From: VRUE01 sp963819755 | GTDB taxonomy: Bacteria > Actinomycetota > Thermoleophilia > Solirubrobacterales > 70-9 | Direction: 5' to 3' | Assembly (NCBI GenBank): GCA_963819755.1 | Contig: CAWFXB010000002.1 | Coordinates: forward strand, 124,001 to 188,000 | Length of the DNA stretch: 64,000 nucleotides | Shown: positions 40,899 through 49,357 of the stretch, in pieces | How positions within the stretch are numbered: the first letter of the stretch is position 1 | How the letters are laid out: each line of letters opens with the position of its first letter | Translations under genes and position numbers: made by a program | Notes under the pieces: generated by a model | What the model saw: the letters and a program-made list of their open reading frames with translations, nothing else | Database searches by the model: none | Told to the model about the DNA's origin: nothing

Positions 40899-41104
40899 CG
40901 CTTCTGGGCAGACGTCCTGGTGTGCTTTTCGCGCCATAGCTGAACGCGTTGCGGCGGAAAGCGAATCACGAAGGGGATCATCACGCAGGCCACGCCGATC
41001 AGGAATGTGGCCGTAGGGCCAGCCCTCGTAATCGCAACGATAGTCAGGCATGCAACCGTTGCCACGCCCAGCAATCCGGCATCGCTTCGGACAAGACGTT
41101 TCAT
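40895..41104 (-). CDS. Small two-helix membrane protein
   Basis: A 69-residue product with two hydrophobic segments (LLGVATVACLTIVAITRAG and ATFLIGVACVMIPFVIRF) and a strongly basic C-terminus (REKHTRTSAQKR). No family recognised. Start overlaps the stop of the upstream membrane gene (ATGA), so they form a pair. Codon use is less GC-rich than neighbours. Confidence 0.5.
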   Translation of the reverse strand: MKRLVRSDAGLLGVATVACLTIVAITRAGPTATFLIGVACVMIPFVIRFPPQRVQLWREKHTRTSAQKR

Positions 41105-41397
41105 ACTCGAGATGTTAGCTGAACGACCAGCGCAACCAGATAGACCGCTACGCCGAAGAGAAATCCGATTCGCCCCGCCCGCCTGATCAAATGATCGCGG
41201 CGATCACGGACCGCTCCAGCAAAAATGACATCGGCGAGTACTCCGCACGCGCCGGCCATGGCAAATGGGAATGCAAGGCCGATGCGCTCGGGCAGCGGGT
41301 CTTCAACCCGAGGAACCAGCGAAGCGACGAGCAGCCAAAAGGCAATCCCAAGCACAGCCCGACGCTGGCACGGCTCGGCGCGCGTGTGGCGCGCCAA
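41101..41397 (-). CDS. Small membrane protein
   Basis: A 98-residue product with about three hydrophobic segments (AVLGIAFWLLVASLV, IGLAFPFAMAGACGVLADVIF, IGFLFGVAVYLVALVVQL) joined by basic loops. No family recognised. It precedes and overlaps the two-helix protein gene by 4 nt and starts 14 nt after the secreted protein gene ends. Confidence 0.5.
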   Translation of the reverse strand: MARHTRAEPCQRRAVLGIAFWLLVASLVPRVEDPLPERIGLAFPFAMAGACGVLADVIFAGAVRDRRDHLIRRAGRIGFLFGVAVYLVALVVQLTSRV

Positions 41398-41411
41398 ATG
41401 TCAATTTTCTC

Positions 41412-42191
41412 CTACGGCCCTTTGACGACAGTCGCCGTATAGAGCAGGCGAGCGTTGCTGTAGTAACAGCCGTAGGTCTTCGTCTTGCCGACGCCCTGCT
41501 GGGGGTGGCCGCCCTGGATGTCTTCCTTCGAGGAGCAGTGTTCGGGTAGGCGACTGCCGCGCCAGGTGTTTTCTTCGGTGACGTTGAAGGCGAACATCGG
41601 TGCCCAGGTCGGGACCGTCAGGGCGACGACCTGGCCCTGCAGGACGCTGAGCGGGTGATCGAGGGTGAAGATCACCGTGCTGCCAAAGTAGGGGTTGAGG
41701 ATTTGCAACGGGCTTTGGCGGACCAGCGTGTACTGGGGTGGCTTCGAGCCTTCGACCGGCCGCAGGACGCCGATCCGCGCCTGCGACGGCTTGCCGAGGA
41801 ATTCGTTGAAGAAGCCGATCTCGTCGGTCATCTTTTCGGTTTCCGTGTCCGACGGGCGCGAGAGGGTGATCGACCAGGCGACGATCTTGCCGTCGAAGGG
41901 GACCTCGTAGGGCCTAGGCACGCCGCCGGCGATCGCCTGAAAGCCGGTCACGTGACCCTCGACCCGGCAGGGGATGACCTCGACGTTGTTGACGATCTTG
42001 CCCGGGCAGGACGGCGGGGGCGTCGAGTCGGTCTTGCCGAGCACCACGACCCGGGCCGGCGCCGAGCCGACGGCACCTGGCCAAGCGGCGGCGACTAGCA
42101 GCGCCAGCGCGCAGGCGAAGCCCAGCGCGACGCGAACGCGGCTGCGGTGGGGTCGGTTTTCTGCTGCTCTCAACAAGGTCTCAAGCGACAA
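41412..42191 (-). CDS. Secreted hypothetical protein
   Basis: A 259-residue protein with a signal-peptide-like N-terminus (VALGFACALALLVAAAWPGAVGSAPA, ~residues 21-46). The mature part is predicted mostly beta and has four or five Cys (SCPGKIVNNVEVIPC; CSSKED; YGCYYSNARLLYT). It recalls exported proteins of Solirubrobacterales with no assigned family. TTG start; a later TTG six codons on is possible. No motif for an enzymatic role is seen. Confidence 0.55.
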   Translation of the reverse strand: MSLETLLRAAENRPHRSRVRVALGFACALALLVAAAWPGAVGSAPARVVVLGKTDSTPPPSCPGKIVNNVEVIPCRVEGHVTGFQAIAGGVPRPYEVPFDGKIVAWSITLSRPSDTETEKMTDEIGFFNEFLGKPSQARIGVLRPVEGSKPPQYTLVRQSPLQILNPYFGSTVIFTLDHPLSVLQGQVVALTVPTWAPMFAFNVTEENTWRGSRLPEHCSSKEDIQGGHPQQGVGKTKTYGCYYSNARLLYTATVVKGP

Positions 42192-42287
42192 CCCCGGCCT
42201 TCGGCAAGGGTTGCGGCACGGGATTCTGTCGTTCGCCGCGGCCCGGCGGGGTCCTCCGGCGCGAATGCACGATCGCGGCCAACCCGC

Positions 42288-42309
42288 CGATTGGCCAGTT
42301 GGCCAATCG
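42288..42309. promoter_or_regulatory. Perfect 10-bp inverted repeat upstream of the amidase unit
   Basis: CGATTGGCCA, spacer GT, TGGCCAATCG. It ends 19 nt before the ATG of the small gene that precedes amidase. The symmetry and position fit an operator for a dimeric regulator (TetR/MarR size class). No regulator gene is adjacent. Confidence 0.6.
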
Positions 42310-42328
42310 TCTAGGGTTGCCAGCCGTA

Positions 42329-42526
42329 ATGGAGGGTACGGCGCCAGCAGACGAGTTCATCCCCGCCGGCCTCGCCTCGCTCGGAATCGAAGCCGACGAG
42401 GTTGACCTCGCAGTAATGGGCGCGGTCCATCAGCTCCTCTGGCCACCGATCCTCGAGCTGCTCGCTTTGGACACCGAGGATGTCGTGCCCGAGCGCTGCC
42501 CCGATCTGTCGAAGGCGCCGGAGTGA
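42329..42526 (+). CDS. AtzG/GatC-like small subunit preceding amidase
   Basis: A 65-residue acidic protein (EFIPAGLASLGIEADEVDLA ... LLALDTEDVVPERCPDLSKAP). Length, two predicted helices and the C-terminal P-x-x-D-L-x-x-A-P resemble the AtzG/DUF4089 partner that stabilises AtzE-type amidases, in the manner of GatC with GatA. The stop overlaps the amidase GTG by 4 nt (GTGA), which supports a 1:1 partner. The family match is by pattern only. Confidence 0.55.
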   Translation: MEGTAPADEFIPAGLASLGIEADEVDLAVMGAVHQLLWPPILELLALDTEDVVPERCPDLSKAPE

Positions 42527-43896
42527 GCGCGCCGCTGGATCTCGGCCTGCGGGCGCAGGCCGCCGCAGTCGCCGCCGGTGATGTCGACCCAGGCGAGCTG
42601 CTGGACGCCGCGCTGGCCCGGATCGAGGAGCGCAACCCCGCGCTCAACGCCGTGGTCGAGACCTTCCCCGAGCGCTCGGGCGAGATGCTCGCCGCCGCGC
42701 CCGCGGGACCGTTGCATGGCGTGCCGGTCGTGATCAAGGACGAGTGGCCGCTGCCCTGGCGCGCACAGCGCTTCGGCGCCGCCGAGCTGTTGGCCCCCAC
42801 CGCGCCGGGCGAGTCGGGGCCATACCGCGCCCTCCGCGACGCCGGTGCCGTGATCGTCGGCGTCGGCAACATGCACGAGCTCGGCGCCGGCAGCACCGGC
42901 GCGGTCTCCTTCTACGGTCCCGCCCGCAACCCGTGGGACACCGAGCGCTGCCCGGGTGGCTCTTCCAGCGGGCCCGCCTCATCGGTCGCCGGCCGGCTCG
43001 TCGCGGGCGCAGTCGGGGCCGACGGGCTGGGCTCGGTCCGCTTCCCCGCCGCCTATTGCGGCCTGACCGGCCTCAAGCCCACCTTCGGCCGCTCGGCAAT
43101 GGAGGGACACCACATGGCGCCGGTCACCACCCTGATCGTCTCCGGCCCGCTCTGCGCCGACGCCTCTGACTGCCGGCTGCTGGGCTCGGTGCTCTACGGC
43201 GAGCAGCTAGCCGCCGGTGACGCGGCCGGCCTGCGGATCGGCATCGTCCGCGATCCCGTCTCCGAAGACGTTACGCCCGAGGTCCGCGCCGCCTGCGAGG
43301 CGGCGATCGAGGCACTGCGAGCCGAGACCGGCGGCGAGGTGCGGGAGATCGCCCTGCCCGACCTCGAAGCGGCAACCCTCGCCGCGATCCTGATCATCAA
43401 CTCGGAGAGCATGGGCGGTGTGACGCCGGAGCGCCTCAACCGCCTCGACCCGGAGCTGAGCCCGATCGCACGTGGCACGCTCAAGTACCGGATGATGCTG
43501 CCGGCCACGGCGACCGTCCAAGCCAGCCGGGTGCGAACGTTGATGCGCCGCCGCCTCGCCACCCTCTTCGAGGGGGTCGACGTGATCGCCTGGCCGACGG
43601 TCCCCGCCCCTGCCCCTCCACTCGATGCGCCGATGGTCGAGCTCCCCTCGGGGCCCAACACCGCCGACCAGGCCAACGTGCGTGGTGCCGCGCTGGCCAA
43701 CCTGACCGGGATCCCCTCGATCAGCGTCCCGGTGGGACTGAGCGGCGAGGGACTGCCGCTGGCGCTTCAACTTCAGGCCGCCTGGGGCAGGGACGAGCTG
43801 CTGCTCGATGCCGCCGAGGCGCTGGAGCGCGCCAACGGGCGCCGCTGGGTCGAGTCGCTGCCGCCAATGGCGGCGGCCTCGCCGACGGAGGCCTAG
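42523..43896 (+). CDS. Amidase signature family hydrolase
   Basis: A 457-residue amidase-signature enzyme with the Ser-cisSer-Lys triad: Lys in VPVVIKDEWPLP (~70), the Ser-rich PGGSSSGPASSVAG (~145) and the nucleophile loop GADGLGSVRFPAAYCGLTGLKPT. The usual G-T-D-T-G-G-S is GADGLGS here, so the first Gly before the nucleophile is Leu. It hydrolyses a carboxylic amide; the substrate is not predictable. It is followed 5 nt later by the ABC transporter genes, so it may belong to the same transcript. Confidence 0.9.
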   Translation: MSAPLDLGLRAQAAAVAAGDVDPGELLDAALARIEERNPALNAVVETFPERSGEMLAAAPAGPLHGVPVVIKDEWPLPWRAQRFGAAELLAPTAPGESGPYRALRDAGAVIVGVGNMHELGAGSTGAVSFYGPARNPWDTERCPGGSSSGPASSVAGRLVAGAVGADGLGSVRFPAAYCGLTGLKPTFGRSAMEGHHMAPVTTLIVSGPLCADASDCRLLGSVLYGEQLAAGDAAGLRIGIVRDPVSEDVTPEVRAACEAAIEALRAETGGEVREIALPDLEAATLAAILIINSESMGGVTPERLNRLDPELSPIARGTLKYRMMLPATATVQASRVRTLMRRRLATLFEGVDVIAWPTVPAPAPPLDAPMVELPSGPNTADQANVRGAALANLTGIPSISVPVGLSGEGLPLALQLQAAWGRDELLLDAAEALERANGRRWVESLPPMAAASPTEA

Positions 43897-43901
43897 ACAG
43901 G

Positions 43902-44879
43902 ATGGCGTCGACTGCGATCGCGGTCGAGGGGCTGGAGCGAGCCTTCGACGAGGTGCTGGCGGTCCAGGGCATCGACATCGAGGTCGGCGAGGGCGAGATC
44001 TACGGCTTCCTCGGCCCCAACGGGGCCGGCAAGACGACCACGGTGAGGATGCTGACGACGCTGCTGCTGCCGACCGGCGGGCGGGCGACCGTGGCCGGCC
44101 ACGACGTCGTCTCCGAAGCGCGCCGGGTGCGCGCCTCGATCGGCGTCGCGCTGCAGGAAGCGGCGCTCGACCCACTGATGACGGGCCGCGAGCTGATCCG
44201 CCTGCAGGCGACGCTCCAGGGGCTGCCGGGCGGCGAGGGCAGGCGGCGCGCCGACGATCTGCTGGAGCGGGTCGACCTCGTCGCCGCCGCCGACCGGCGA
44301 GTCGGCACCTACTCGGGGGGGATGCAGCGGCGCCTCGACCTCGCCGCGGCGCTGGTCCACGAGCCGAGGGTGCTCTTCCTCGACGAGCCGACCACCGGTC
44401 TGGATCCGGTGAGCCGCAAAACGATCTGGGAGGAGGTGCGCGCCCTCAACGACGAGGGGACGACGGTCTTCCTCACCACCCAGTACCTGGAGGAGGCCGA
44501 CCAGCTCGCCGACAACGTCGGCATCATCGACAGCGGCAAGATCGTCGCCGAGGGGACCCCGGCGTCGCTCAAAGCCGAAATCGGCCACCCCCACATCCGC
44601 CTGCAGCTAGAGGAGGGCTCGATCGCCGAAGCGGAGGAGATCTGCGCCCGCATCGGCCCGCTGCTGCCGCCGGTCGACGGCAGGACGGTCCTGGTCGAGG
44701 TCGAGCATGGAGCGGGGGACATCCCGCGAGTCGTCAGAGCGCTTGACGAGGCGGGCATCGAGGTCGGCTCGCTGGAGCTCGTCCGCCCCAGCCTCGACGA
44801 CGTCTTCGTCGCCAAGACCGGCTACCACCTCGAGCACGAAGGGGAGGAGAGCGGCGAGGAGGAGGCCGTGAAAGCGTGA
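43902..44879 (+). CDS. ABC transporter ATP-binding protein (DrrA-like)
   Basis: A 325-residue nucleotide-binding protein: Walker A GPNGAGKTTTVRML, Q-loop LQEAALDPL, signature YSGGMQRRLDLAAALVHEP, Walker B VLFLDEPTTGLDP and H-loop region LTTQYLEEADQLAD. The C-terminal ~90 residues are the DrrA-type extension. Members export drugs or lipids. Its stop overlaps the next start by 4 nt, and two permease genes follow. Confidence 0.94.
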   Translation: MASTAIAVEGLERAFDEVLAVQGIDIEVGEGEIYGFLGPNGAGKTTTVRMLTTLLLPTGGRATVAGHDVVSEARRVRASIGVALQEAALDPLMTGRELIRLQATLQGLPGGEGRRRADDLLERVDLVAAADRRVGTYSGGMQRRLDLAAALVHEPRVLFLDEPTTGLDPVSRKTIWEEVRALNDEGTTVFLTTQYLEEADQLADNVGIIDSGKIVAEGTPASLKAEIGHPHIRLQLEEGSIAEAEEICARIGPLLPPVDGRTVLVEVEHGAGDIPRVVRALDEAGIEVGSLELVRPSLDDVFVAKTGYHLEHEGEESGEEEAVKA

Positions 44880-45661
44880 GCGGCATGGCGACGAACCTGC
44901 GGGTCGTCGGCGCTCTCGGCATGCGCTCGATCCGACAGACCTTCCGCCGGCCCCAGCTGATGGCGCCGATCGTCGTCTTCCCGACCATCCTGCTGGCGAT
45001 CCAGACGGGCGGTGCAGGCAGCGCGATCAACCTTCCCGGCTTCCCGCCGGTGCAGAGCTTCCTCCAGTTCATGCTCGCCGGGGCGATGATGCAATCGCTG
45101 ATGCTCGCCGGCAACAGCGGCGGGATCGCGCTCGCGGTCGACATCGAGATGGGCTTCACCGATCGCCTCTTCGCCGCGCCGATCTCCCGCTACACGATCG
45201 TCCTCGGCCGCCTCGCCGGGACCGCCGCGCTCGGTCTGTTCGCGTCGCTCTGGTTCCTCGCAATCGGGCTCGTCTTCGGCGCACACATCGAGGGCGGCGT
45301 CCCGGGGGCGCTGCTGGCGATCGCCCTGGTCACCGCGACGGCGATGGCGGTCGGCGGGATCGGCGCGGCGATCGCCCTGCGCACCGGCAGCGCCAGCGTC
45401 GTCCAGGGCCTCTTCCCCCTGGTCCTCGTCGTCCTCTTCCTCTCCTCGGCCTTCTTCCCGGTCGAACTGATGATCCAGCCGGCGCAGACGATCGCCGAAT
45501 ACAACCCGCTCAGCTTCGTCGTAGAAGGGGTCCGCGAGCCGATCATCTCCGGTATCGACGCCTCCGACACGATCAATGCCCTGCTCGCGATCGCCGGCAT
45601 CGTCGTGCTCGGCCTCGTGCTCAGCGCGCGGGCACTGCGCCACCGGTTGCGGGTGGGCTGA
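44876..45661 (+). CDS. ABC-2 type transporter permease
   Basis: A 261-residue six-helix ABC-2 permease (DrrB family). Typical segments are the cytoplasmic start MRSIRQTFRRPQLMAPIVVFP, the elbow region GFTDRLFAAPISRYTIVLGRL and the last helix with EYNPLSFVVEGVREPI. GTG start. Probably forms a heterodimer with the next gene product. Confidence 0.92.
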   Translation: MSGMATNLRVVGALGMRSIRQTFRRPQLMAPIVVFPTILLAIQTGGAGSAINLPGFPPVQSFLQFMLAGAMMQSLMLAGNSGGIALAVDIEMGFTDRLFAAPISRYTIVLGRLAGTAALGLFASLWFLAIGLVFGAHIEGGVPGALLAIALVTATAMAVGGIGAAIALRTGSASVVQGLFPLVLVVLFLSSAFFPVELMIQPAQTIAEYNPLSFVVEGVREPIISGIDASDTINALLAIAGIVVLGLVLSARALRHRLRVG

Positions 45662-46467
45662 TGGAGGCGGCGGCAATCCCGGCCACGCAGGCGATCCCGG
45701 CCTGGCGGACCAATCTGGCCACGATCGGCGCGCTGATGGCGCGGGCGAAGAACGAGCTGCTGCGCGTTCCCGGCGCGGCGATCCCAGGTGTGCTGGCGCC
45801 GACGATCTTCTTCCTCGGCCTCAACGGGGTCTTCGGCGCGCTGACCCAGCTGAGGGGCTTCACCACCGGATCCTATGAGAGCTTCATCGTCCCGATCAGC
45901 ATGTTGCAGGGGGCCGGCTTCACCGGCGCGGCGGCGGGGGTCAACCTCGCCCGCGACATCGAGCAGGGATGGCTCGACCGGCTGCTCGTCTCCCCCGCCC
46001 CACGCTGGGTCCTGCTCGTCGGCACCGTGCTCGCCGCCAGCGCCCGCTCGCTGATCCCAGCCACCTTCGTCTTGACGATCGCGCTGCTGCTCGGCGCCGG
46101 CTGGCCGGGCATCGACGGCCTCCTCGTCACCTACTTCATGGTCGCGGCGATGGCGGCGGTTGCCGCCTGCTGGGGATCGACGCTCGCACTGCATTTCAAG
46201 AGCCAGTCGGCGGCGCCGCTGATGCAGGCCGGGATGATGGCGCTGATCCTGACCACGACCGCCTACGCGCCGCTGGCCCTGCTGCAGGGCTGGCTCGCCG
46301 ACGTGGCCCGGGTCAACCCCGTCACCCAGGTGGTCGAAGCGGCGCGGCAGGGATTCGTCGGCAGCGTCACCTGGGCCGAAACCTGGCCGGGCCTGCTCGC
46401 CCTGGCAGGCCTGCTGGCCGTGCTGGGCACCCTCGCCCTGCGCGAGATGCGCCGCACGGGCGTGTGA
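45661..46467 (+). CDS. ABC-2 type transporter permease
   Basis: A 268-residue DrrB-like permease paralogous to the upstream one. The motif block GWLDRLLVSPAPRWVLLVGTV parallels GFTDRLFAAPISRY in its neighbour, and VNPVTQVVEAARQGFVG is the family's C-terminal signature. ATG overlaps the previous TGA by one base (TGATG), and the glycosidase GTG overlaps its own stop. With the ATP-binding protein it makes a complete exporter. Confidence 0.92.
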   Translation: MEAAAIPATQAIPAWRTNLATIGALMARAKNELLRVPGAAIPGVLAPTIFFLGLNGVFGALTQLRGFTTGSYESFIVPISMLQGAGFTGAAAGVNLARDIEQGWLDRLLVSPAPRWVLLVGTVLAASARSLIPATFVLTIALLLGAGWPGIDGLLVTYFMVAAMAAVAACWGSTLALHFKSQSAAPLMQAGMMALILTTTAYAPLALLQGWLADVARVNPVTQVVEAARQGFVGSVTWAETWPGLLALAGLLAVLGTLALREMRRTGV

Positions 46468-47696
46468 CTCCCCGCCGACGGGCCGAAAATACGCCTATTC
46501 GGAGGGTTTCCGGCCCGTCGGCGACAGAGTTGGCCGAGCGCGTCCTGCGCCAAAACTGGCTGGAAGGTGTGCGTGGCGACACCGAGTTCGCCTACACCCG
46601 GCCCAGCCCCGGGCGTTACCCGTGGCAGTGGTATTGGGACTCGTGCTTCGCGGCGATTGCCTGGCGGCGCTTCGATCCCGCGCGAGCTCGTACCGAGCTA
46701 GAGAGCCTGCTCGCCGCACAGCGTGAGGACGGCTTCATCGGCCACACGATCTTCTGGGATCGCCCCGTCTCGCTCGGCCGGCTGTCCTTCTACAACGTCG
46801 CCTCGCGCAGCTCGTTCCAGACCGAGACGATCCAGCCGCCACTGCTGGCCTGGGCCTGGCGAATCGCCGTCGGAGACCCGACCGTCGAGCCGGGGATCGT
46901 CGCCCAGGCCGACTGGCTGGCACGCCACCGCGACCTCGACGGCGACGGATTGCTCTGGATCGTCCAGCCCGACGAGTCCGGGCTCGACGCCTCGCCCAAG
47001 TTCGAACCGGTCTGGGGCCGGCGGGCCAACGGGCGAATCGGCTTCCCCCTCCTCGTGCGGCGCAACCGGCAACTCGGCTTCGACGCGCGGCGGATCAGCG
47101 ACCGCGGCGGCCCAGTGCTCTGCGAGACCATGGTCAACACGCTCTGGTCGCTCTCGCTGCAGGCGCTGGGCCGTCCTTCGGCAACCCCAGCGTTGGTCGA
47201 TCGGCTCTGGGACGAGCGTCGCGGGCTCTTCCTCGACGAGGCGCAGCCGGGCGGGTCTCGGCCGAGGCCCCTCACCTGGGCGGCACTCGCCCCGCTCGCC
47301 CTGCCCGACCTGCCCGAGCAGATCGGCCGCCGGCTGGTCGAGGAGCATCTACTCAGCGGCCGCGAGTTCCTCACTCCGGTCGCACCGCCGTCGGTCGCCG
47401 TTTGCGAACCCAGCTACGAGCCCGACGGTGGCCGCGGCCCAATCCGCCGCTACTGGCGCGGACCGACCTGGATCAACGCCGCCTGGCTGCTCTGGATAGG
47501 CCTGCGGCGCCTCGGCTACCACCAGGAGGCCGACCGGATGGCAAACGGCCTGATCGGCGCGGTCGAGCGAGAAGGCCTGCGCGAGTACTACGACCCTCGA
47601 ACGGGGAAGGGGCTGGGCGCAAAGGGCTTCGCCTGGTCGGCGCTGATCGCCGAGCTGGCCGGTCCCGACCCGAAGGCCGCGAGCAGCTATTTGTAG
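46464..47696 (+). CDS. (Alpha/alpha)6-barrel glycosidase, GH63/trehalase-like
   Basis: A 410-residue protein of the GH63/mannosylglycerate-hydrolase-like barrel group. It has PWQWYWDSCFAAIAWRRFDP near the N-terminus (aromatic-rich substrate wall, D in W-D-S), later YWRGPTWINAAWLLWIGLRR and EYYDPRTGKGLGAKGFAWSA, which match the C-terminal catalytic segment of these enzymes. The exact sugar is unknown. GTG 46464 (VTPRRRAENTP) overlaps the permease stop; a soluble cytoplasmic protein without signal peptide. Confidence 0.8.
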   Translation: MTPRRRAENTPIRRVSGPSATELAERVLRQNWLEGVRGDTEFAYTRPSPGRYPWQWYWDSCFAAIAWRRFDPARARTELESLLAAQREDGFIGHTIFWDRPVSLGRLSFYNVASRSSFQTETIQPPLLAWAWRIAVGDPTVEPGIVAQADWLARHRDLDGDGLLWIVQPDESGLDASPKFEPVWGRRANGRIGFPLLVRRNRQLGFDARRISDRGGPVLCETMVNTLWSLSLQALGRPSATPALVDRLWDERRGLFLDEAQPGGSRPRPLTWAALAPLALPDLPEQIGRRLVEEHLLSGREFLTPVAPPSVAVCEPSYEPDGGRGPIRRYWRGPTWINAAWLLWIGLRRLGYHQEADRMANGLIGAVEREGLREYYDPRTGKGLGAKGFAWSALIAELAGPDPKAASSYL

Positions 47697-47905
47697 CGGT
47701 AGGTGATTCGACCTCTATCGAGGTCGTAAGGCGAAAGCTCGATCTTGACCCGATCGCCGGGGAGGATGCGGATGTAGTGGCGGCGCATCTTGCCCGAGAT
47801 GTGGCCGAGGACCTCGTGGTCGTTGTCGAGTTTGACCCTGAACATCGTGTTGGGGAGGGCCTCGGTAATCTCGCCCTCCATCTCGATCTTCTCCTCTTTG
47901 CCCAT
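47687..47905 (-). CDS. infA: Translation initiation factor IF-1
   Basis: A 72-residue S1/OB-fold protein: KIEMEGEITEALPNTMFRVK, GHISGKMRRHYIRILPGDRV and DLDRGRITYRYK, i.e. full-length IF-1, which binds the ribosomal A site during initiation. Unlike the usual actinobacterial setting next to rpmJ-rpsM, this copy stands between a glycosidase gene (3' overlap of 10 nt) and cca. It may therefore be a second IF-1. Confidence 0.94.
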   Translation of the reverse strand: MGKEEKIEMEGEITEALPNTMFRVKLDNDHEVLGHISGKMRRHYIRILPGDRVKIELSPYDLDRGRITYRYK

Positions 47906-47932
47906 GCGGCGAGCAGCGTACCTGACGACTAC

Positions 47933-49357
47933 CTAACCGCGCACCCGGCGGGCGCGGTCGACTGCCTCCTCGCGCGTGCTGACCTCCCCCGCGTATTGGG
48001 CTGCCTCGATCTCGGCCAGCAGGTCGCCGAGCTCGGGTCCCGGCGCAATGCCTAGCTCGACAGCCAGCTCGTCGCCACGCAGGAGCGGCTCGGGCGGGCC
48101 CTGGCGATGCCAGTCGAGCGCCGCCGCCAGCATCTGCCGGGCAAGGGAAAGATGTGCCTCGATCGCTTCCTCGGTGGCAAAGGGGCCGCTGCCCCGGGCG
48201 GAGAGCCGGTCGGCGACGGTGAGCAGGGTGACGTCGGCGGCAACGGGCTCGGTCGCCCGCAGGTACTCATGGACTCGCCGCGGCGGCAGCGGCGCCTCGT
48301 GGACGAGGAAGCCGAGGCGCAGGTGGTGCAGCGTCAGCCCCTGCAGGTGGCGGGTCAGCCGGCTACTGGCCCGTAGCCGCCGGCAGACGCCGGCGACGAT
48401 CTCGACCCCGGCGCTGTCGTGGCCGATGAAGGTCACGTAGCCGTCGCGCTCGCCCCTGGTCGCCGGCTTGCCGATGTCGTGCAGGAGGGCGCCGAAGCGC
48501 AGCGCGGTGCCGCGGCTCATCTCGTCGGCGAGCGGCTCGTCGAGCAGAGCGCGGGTTTCGGCCGCGCGCTCGCCGGCGAATCGCTCCAGGCCGGACTCGA
48601 CTTCGAGCGTCTGCTCGAGCACGGCCAGGGTGTGGCCGTGCACGTCGAGGTGGTGGTTCGGTCCCTGCTCGACCCCGCGCAGCGCCTCCAGCTCGGGCAG
48701 GACGACGGCGGTGAGCCCGAGCTCGTCGAGCAGCGCCATGCCACGCAGCGGGTCTGGACCGCCGATCAAAAGCCGCAGCTCGGCCAGCTGACGCTCGCCG
48801 GCCGGCTCGGCGGCAAGCTGCGCCTCAGCCCTGGCCAGGGAGACCGTGCCGGGATCCACCTCCAGCCCGAGGTCTGCGGCGAGGCGAGCCGCGCGCAAGA
48901 GGCGCAGCGGATCGGCGCGAAAGCTGTCCTCGGCGACGACTCGCAGCAGGCGCCGCTCCAGGTCGGCGAGGCCACCGTAGGGGTCGATCGGCTCCCCTCC
49001 CGCAAGCGGCACAGCGACAGCGCCCAGGGTGAAGTCGCGCGCCGCCAGGTCCGCTTCGATCGTCTCGCCACGCAGCGCCGTGGCGTCGACCTGCCAGCTG
49101 CGGTCCCGGGCGACGGCCCGCCAGGTCGCGAACTCGGCCGAGAGCTCGAACGCATGCCCGTCTCCCTCGCGCGCAACCGCCTTTGCCGCCTGCTCGGGAT
49201 CGCCCGCGACGGCGAGGTCGAGGTCGGTGACCTCACGACCCAGGGCCGCGTCGCGCACGGCGCCCCCGGCAATCCAAACCTCCGCCCCATCCTCCTCCAG
49301 CGCCCGCCTGGCTAGAGCGACCAGCGACGCAGCCTCGAGACTTTCGAAGAGGCTCAA
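47933..49357 (-). CDS. CCA tRNA nucleotidyltransferase family protein with HD domain
   Basis: A 474-residue protein. The class II nucleotidyltransferase head has EVWIAGGAVRDAALGREVTD and DLDLAV (G-G-x-V-R-D and D-x-D), PIDPYGGLADLERRLLRVV and RADPLRLLRAARLAADL as in CCA-adding enzymes; the C-terminal half carries an HD domain (ALLHDIGKPATRGERDG, FIGHDSAGVEI). It adds CCA to tRNA 3' ends, which fits the lack of encoded CCA in both tRNAs here; poly(A) polymerase is an alternative. TTG 49357 overlaps the alr stop (TTGA), its only plausible start. Confidence 0.85.
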   Translation of the reverse strand: MSLFESLEAASLVALARRALEEDGAEVWIAGGAVRDAALGREVTDLDLAVAGDPEQAAKAVAREGDGHAFELSAEFATWRAVARDRSWQVDATALRGETIEADLAARDFTLGAVAVPLAGGEPIDPYGGLADLERRLLRVVAEDSFRADPLRLLRAARLAADLGLEVDPGTVSLARAEAQLAAEPAGERQLAELRLLIGGPDPLRGMALLDELGLTAVVLPELEALRGVEQGPNHHLDVHGHTLAVLEQTLEVESGLERFAGERAAETRALLDEPLADEMSRGTALRFGALLHDIGKPATRGERDGYVTFIGHDSAGVEIVAGVCRRLRASSRLTRHLQGLTLHHLRLGFLVHEAPLPPRRVHEYLRATEPVAADVTLLTVADRLSARGSGPFATEEAIEAHLSLARQMLAAALDWHRQGPPEPLLRGDELAVELGIAPGPELGDLLAEIEAAQYAGEVSTREEAVDRARRVRG

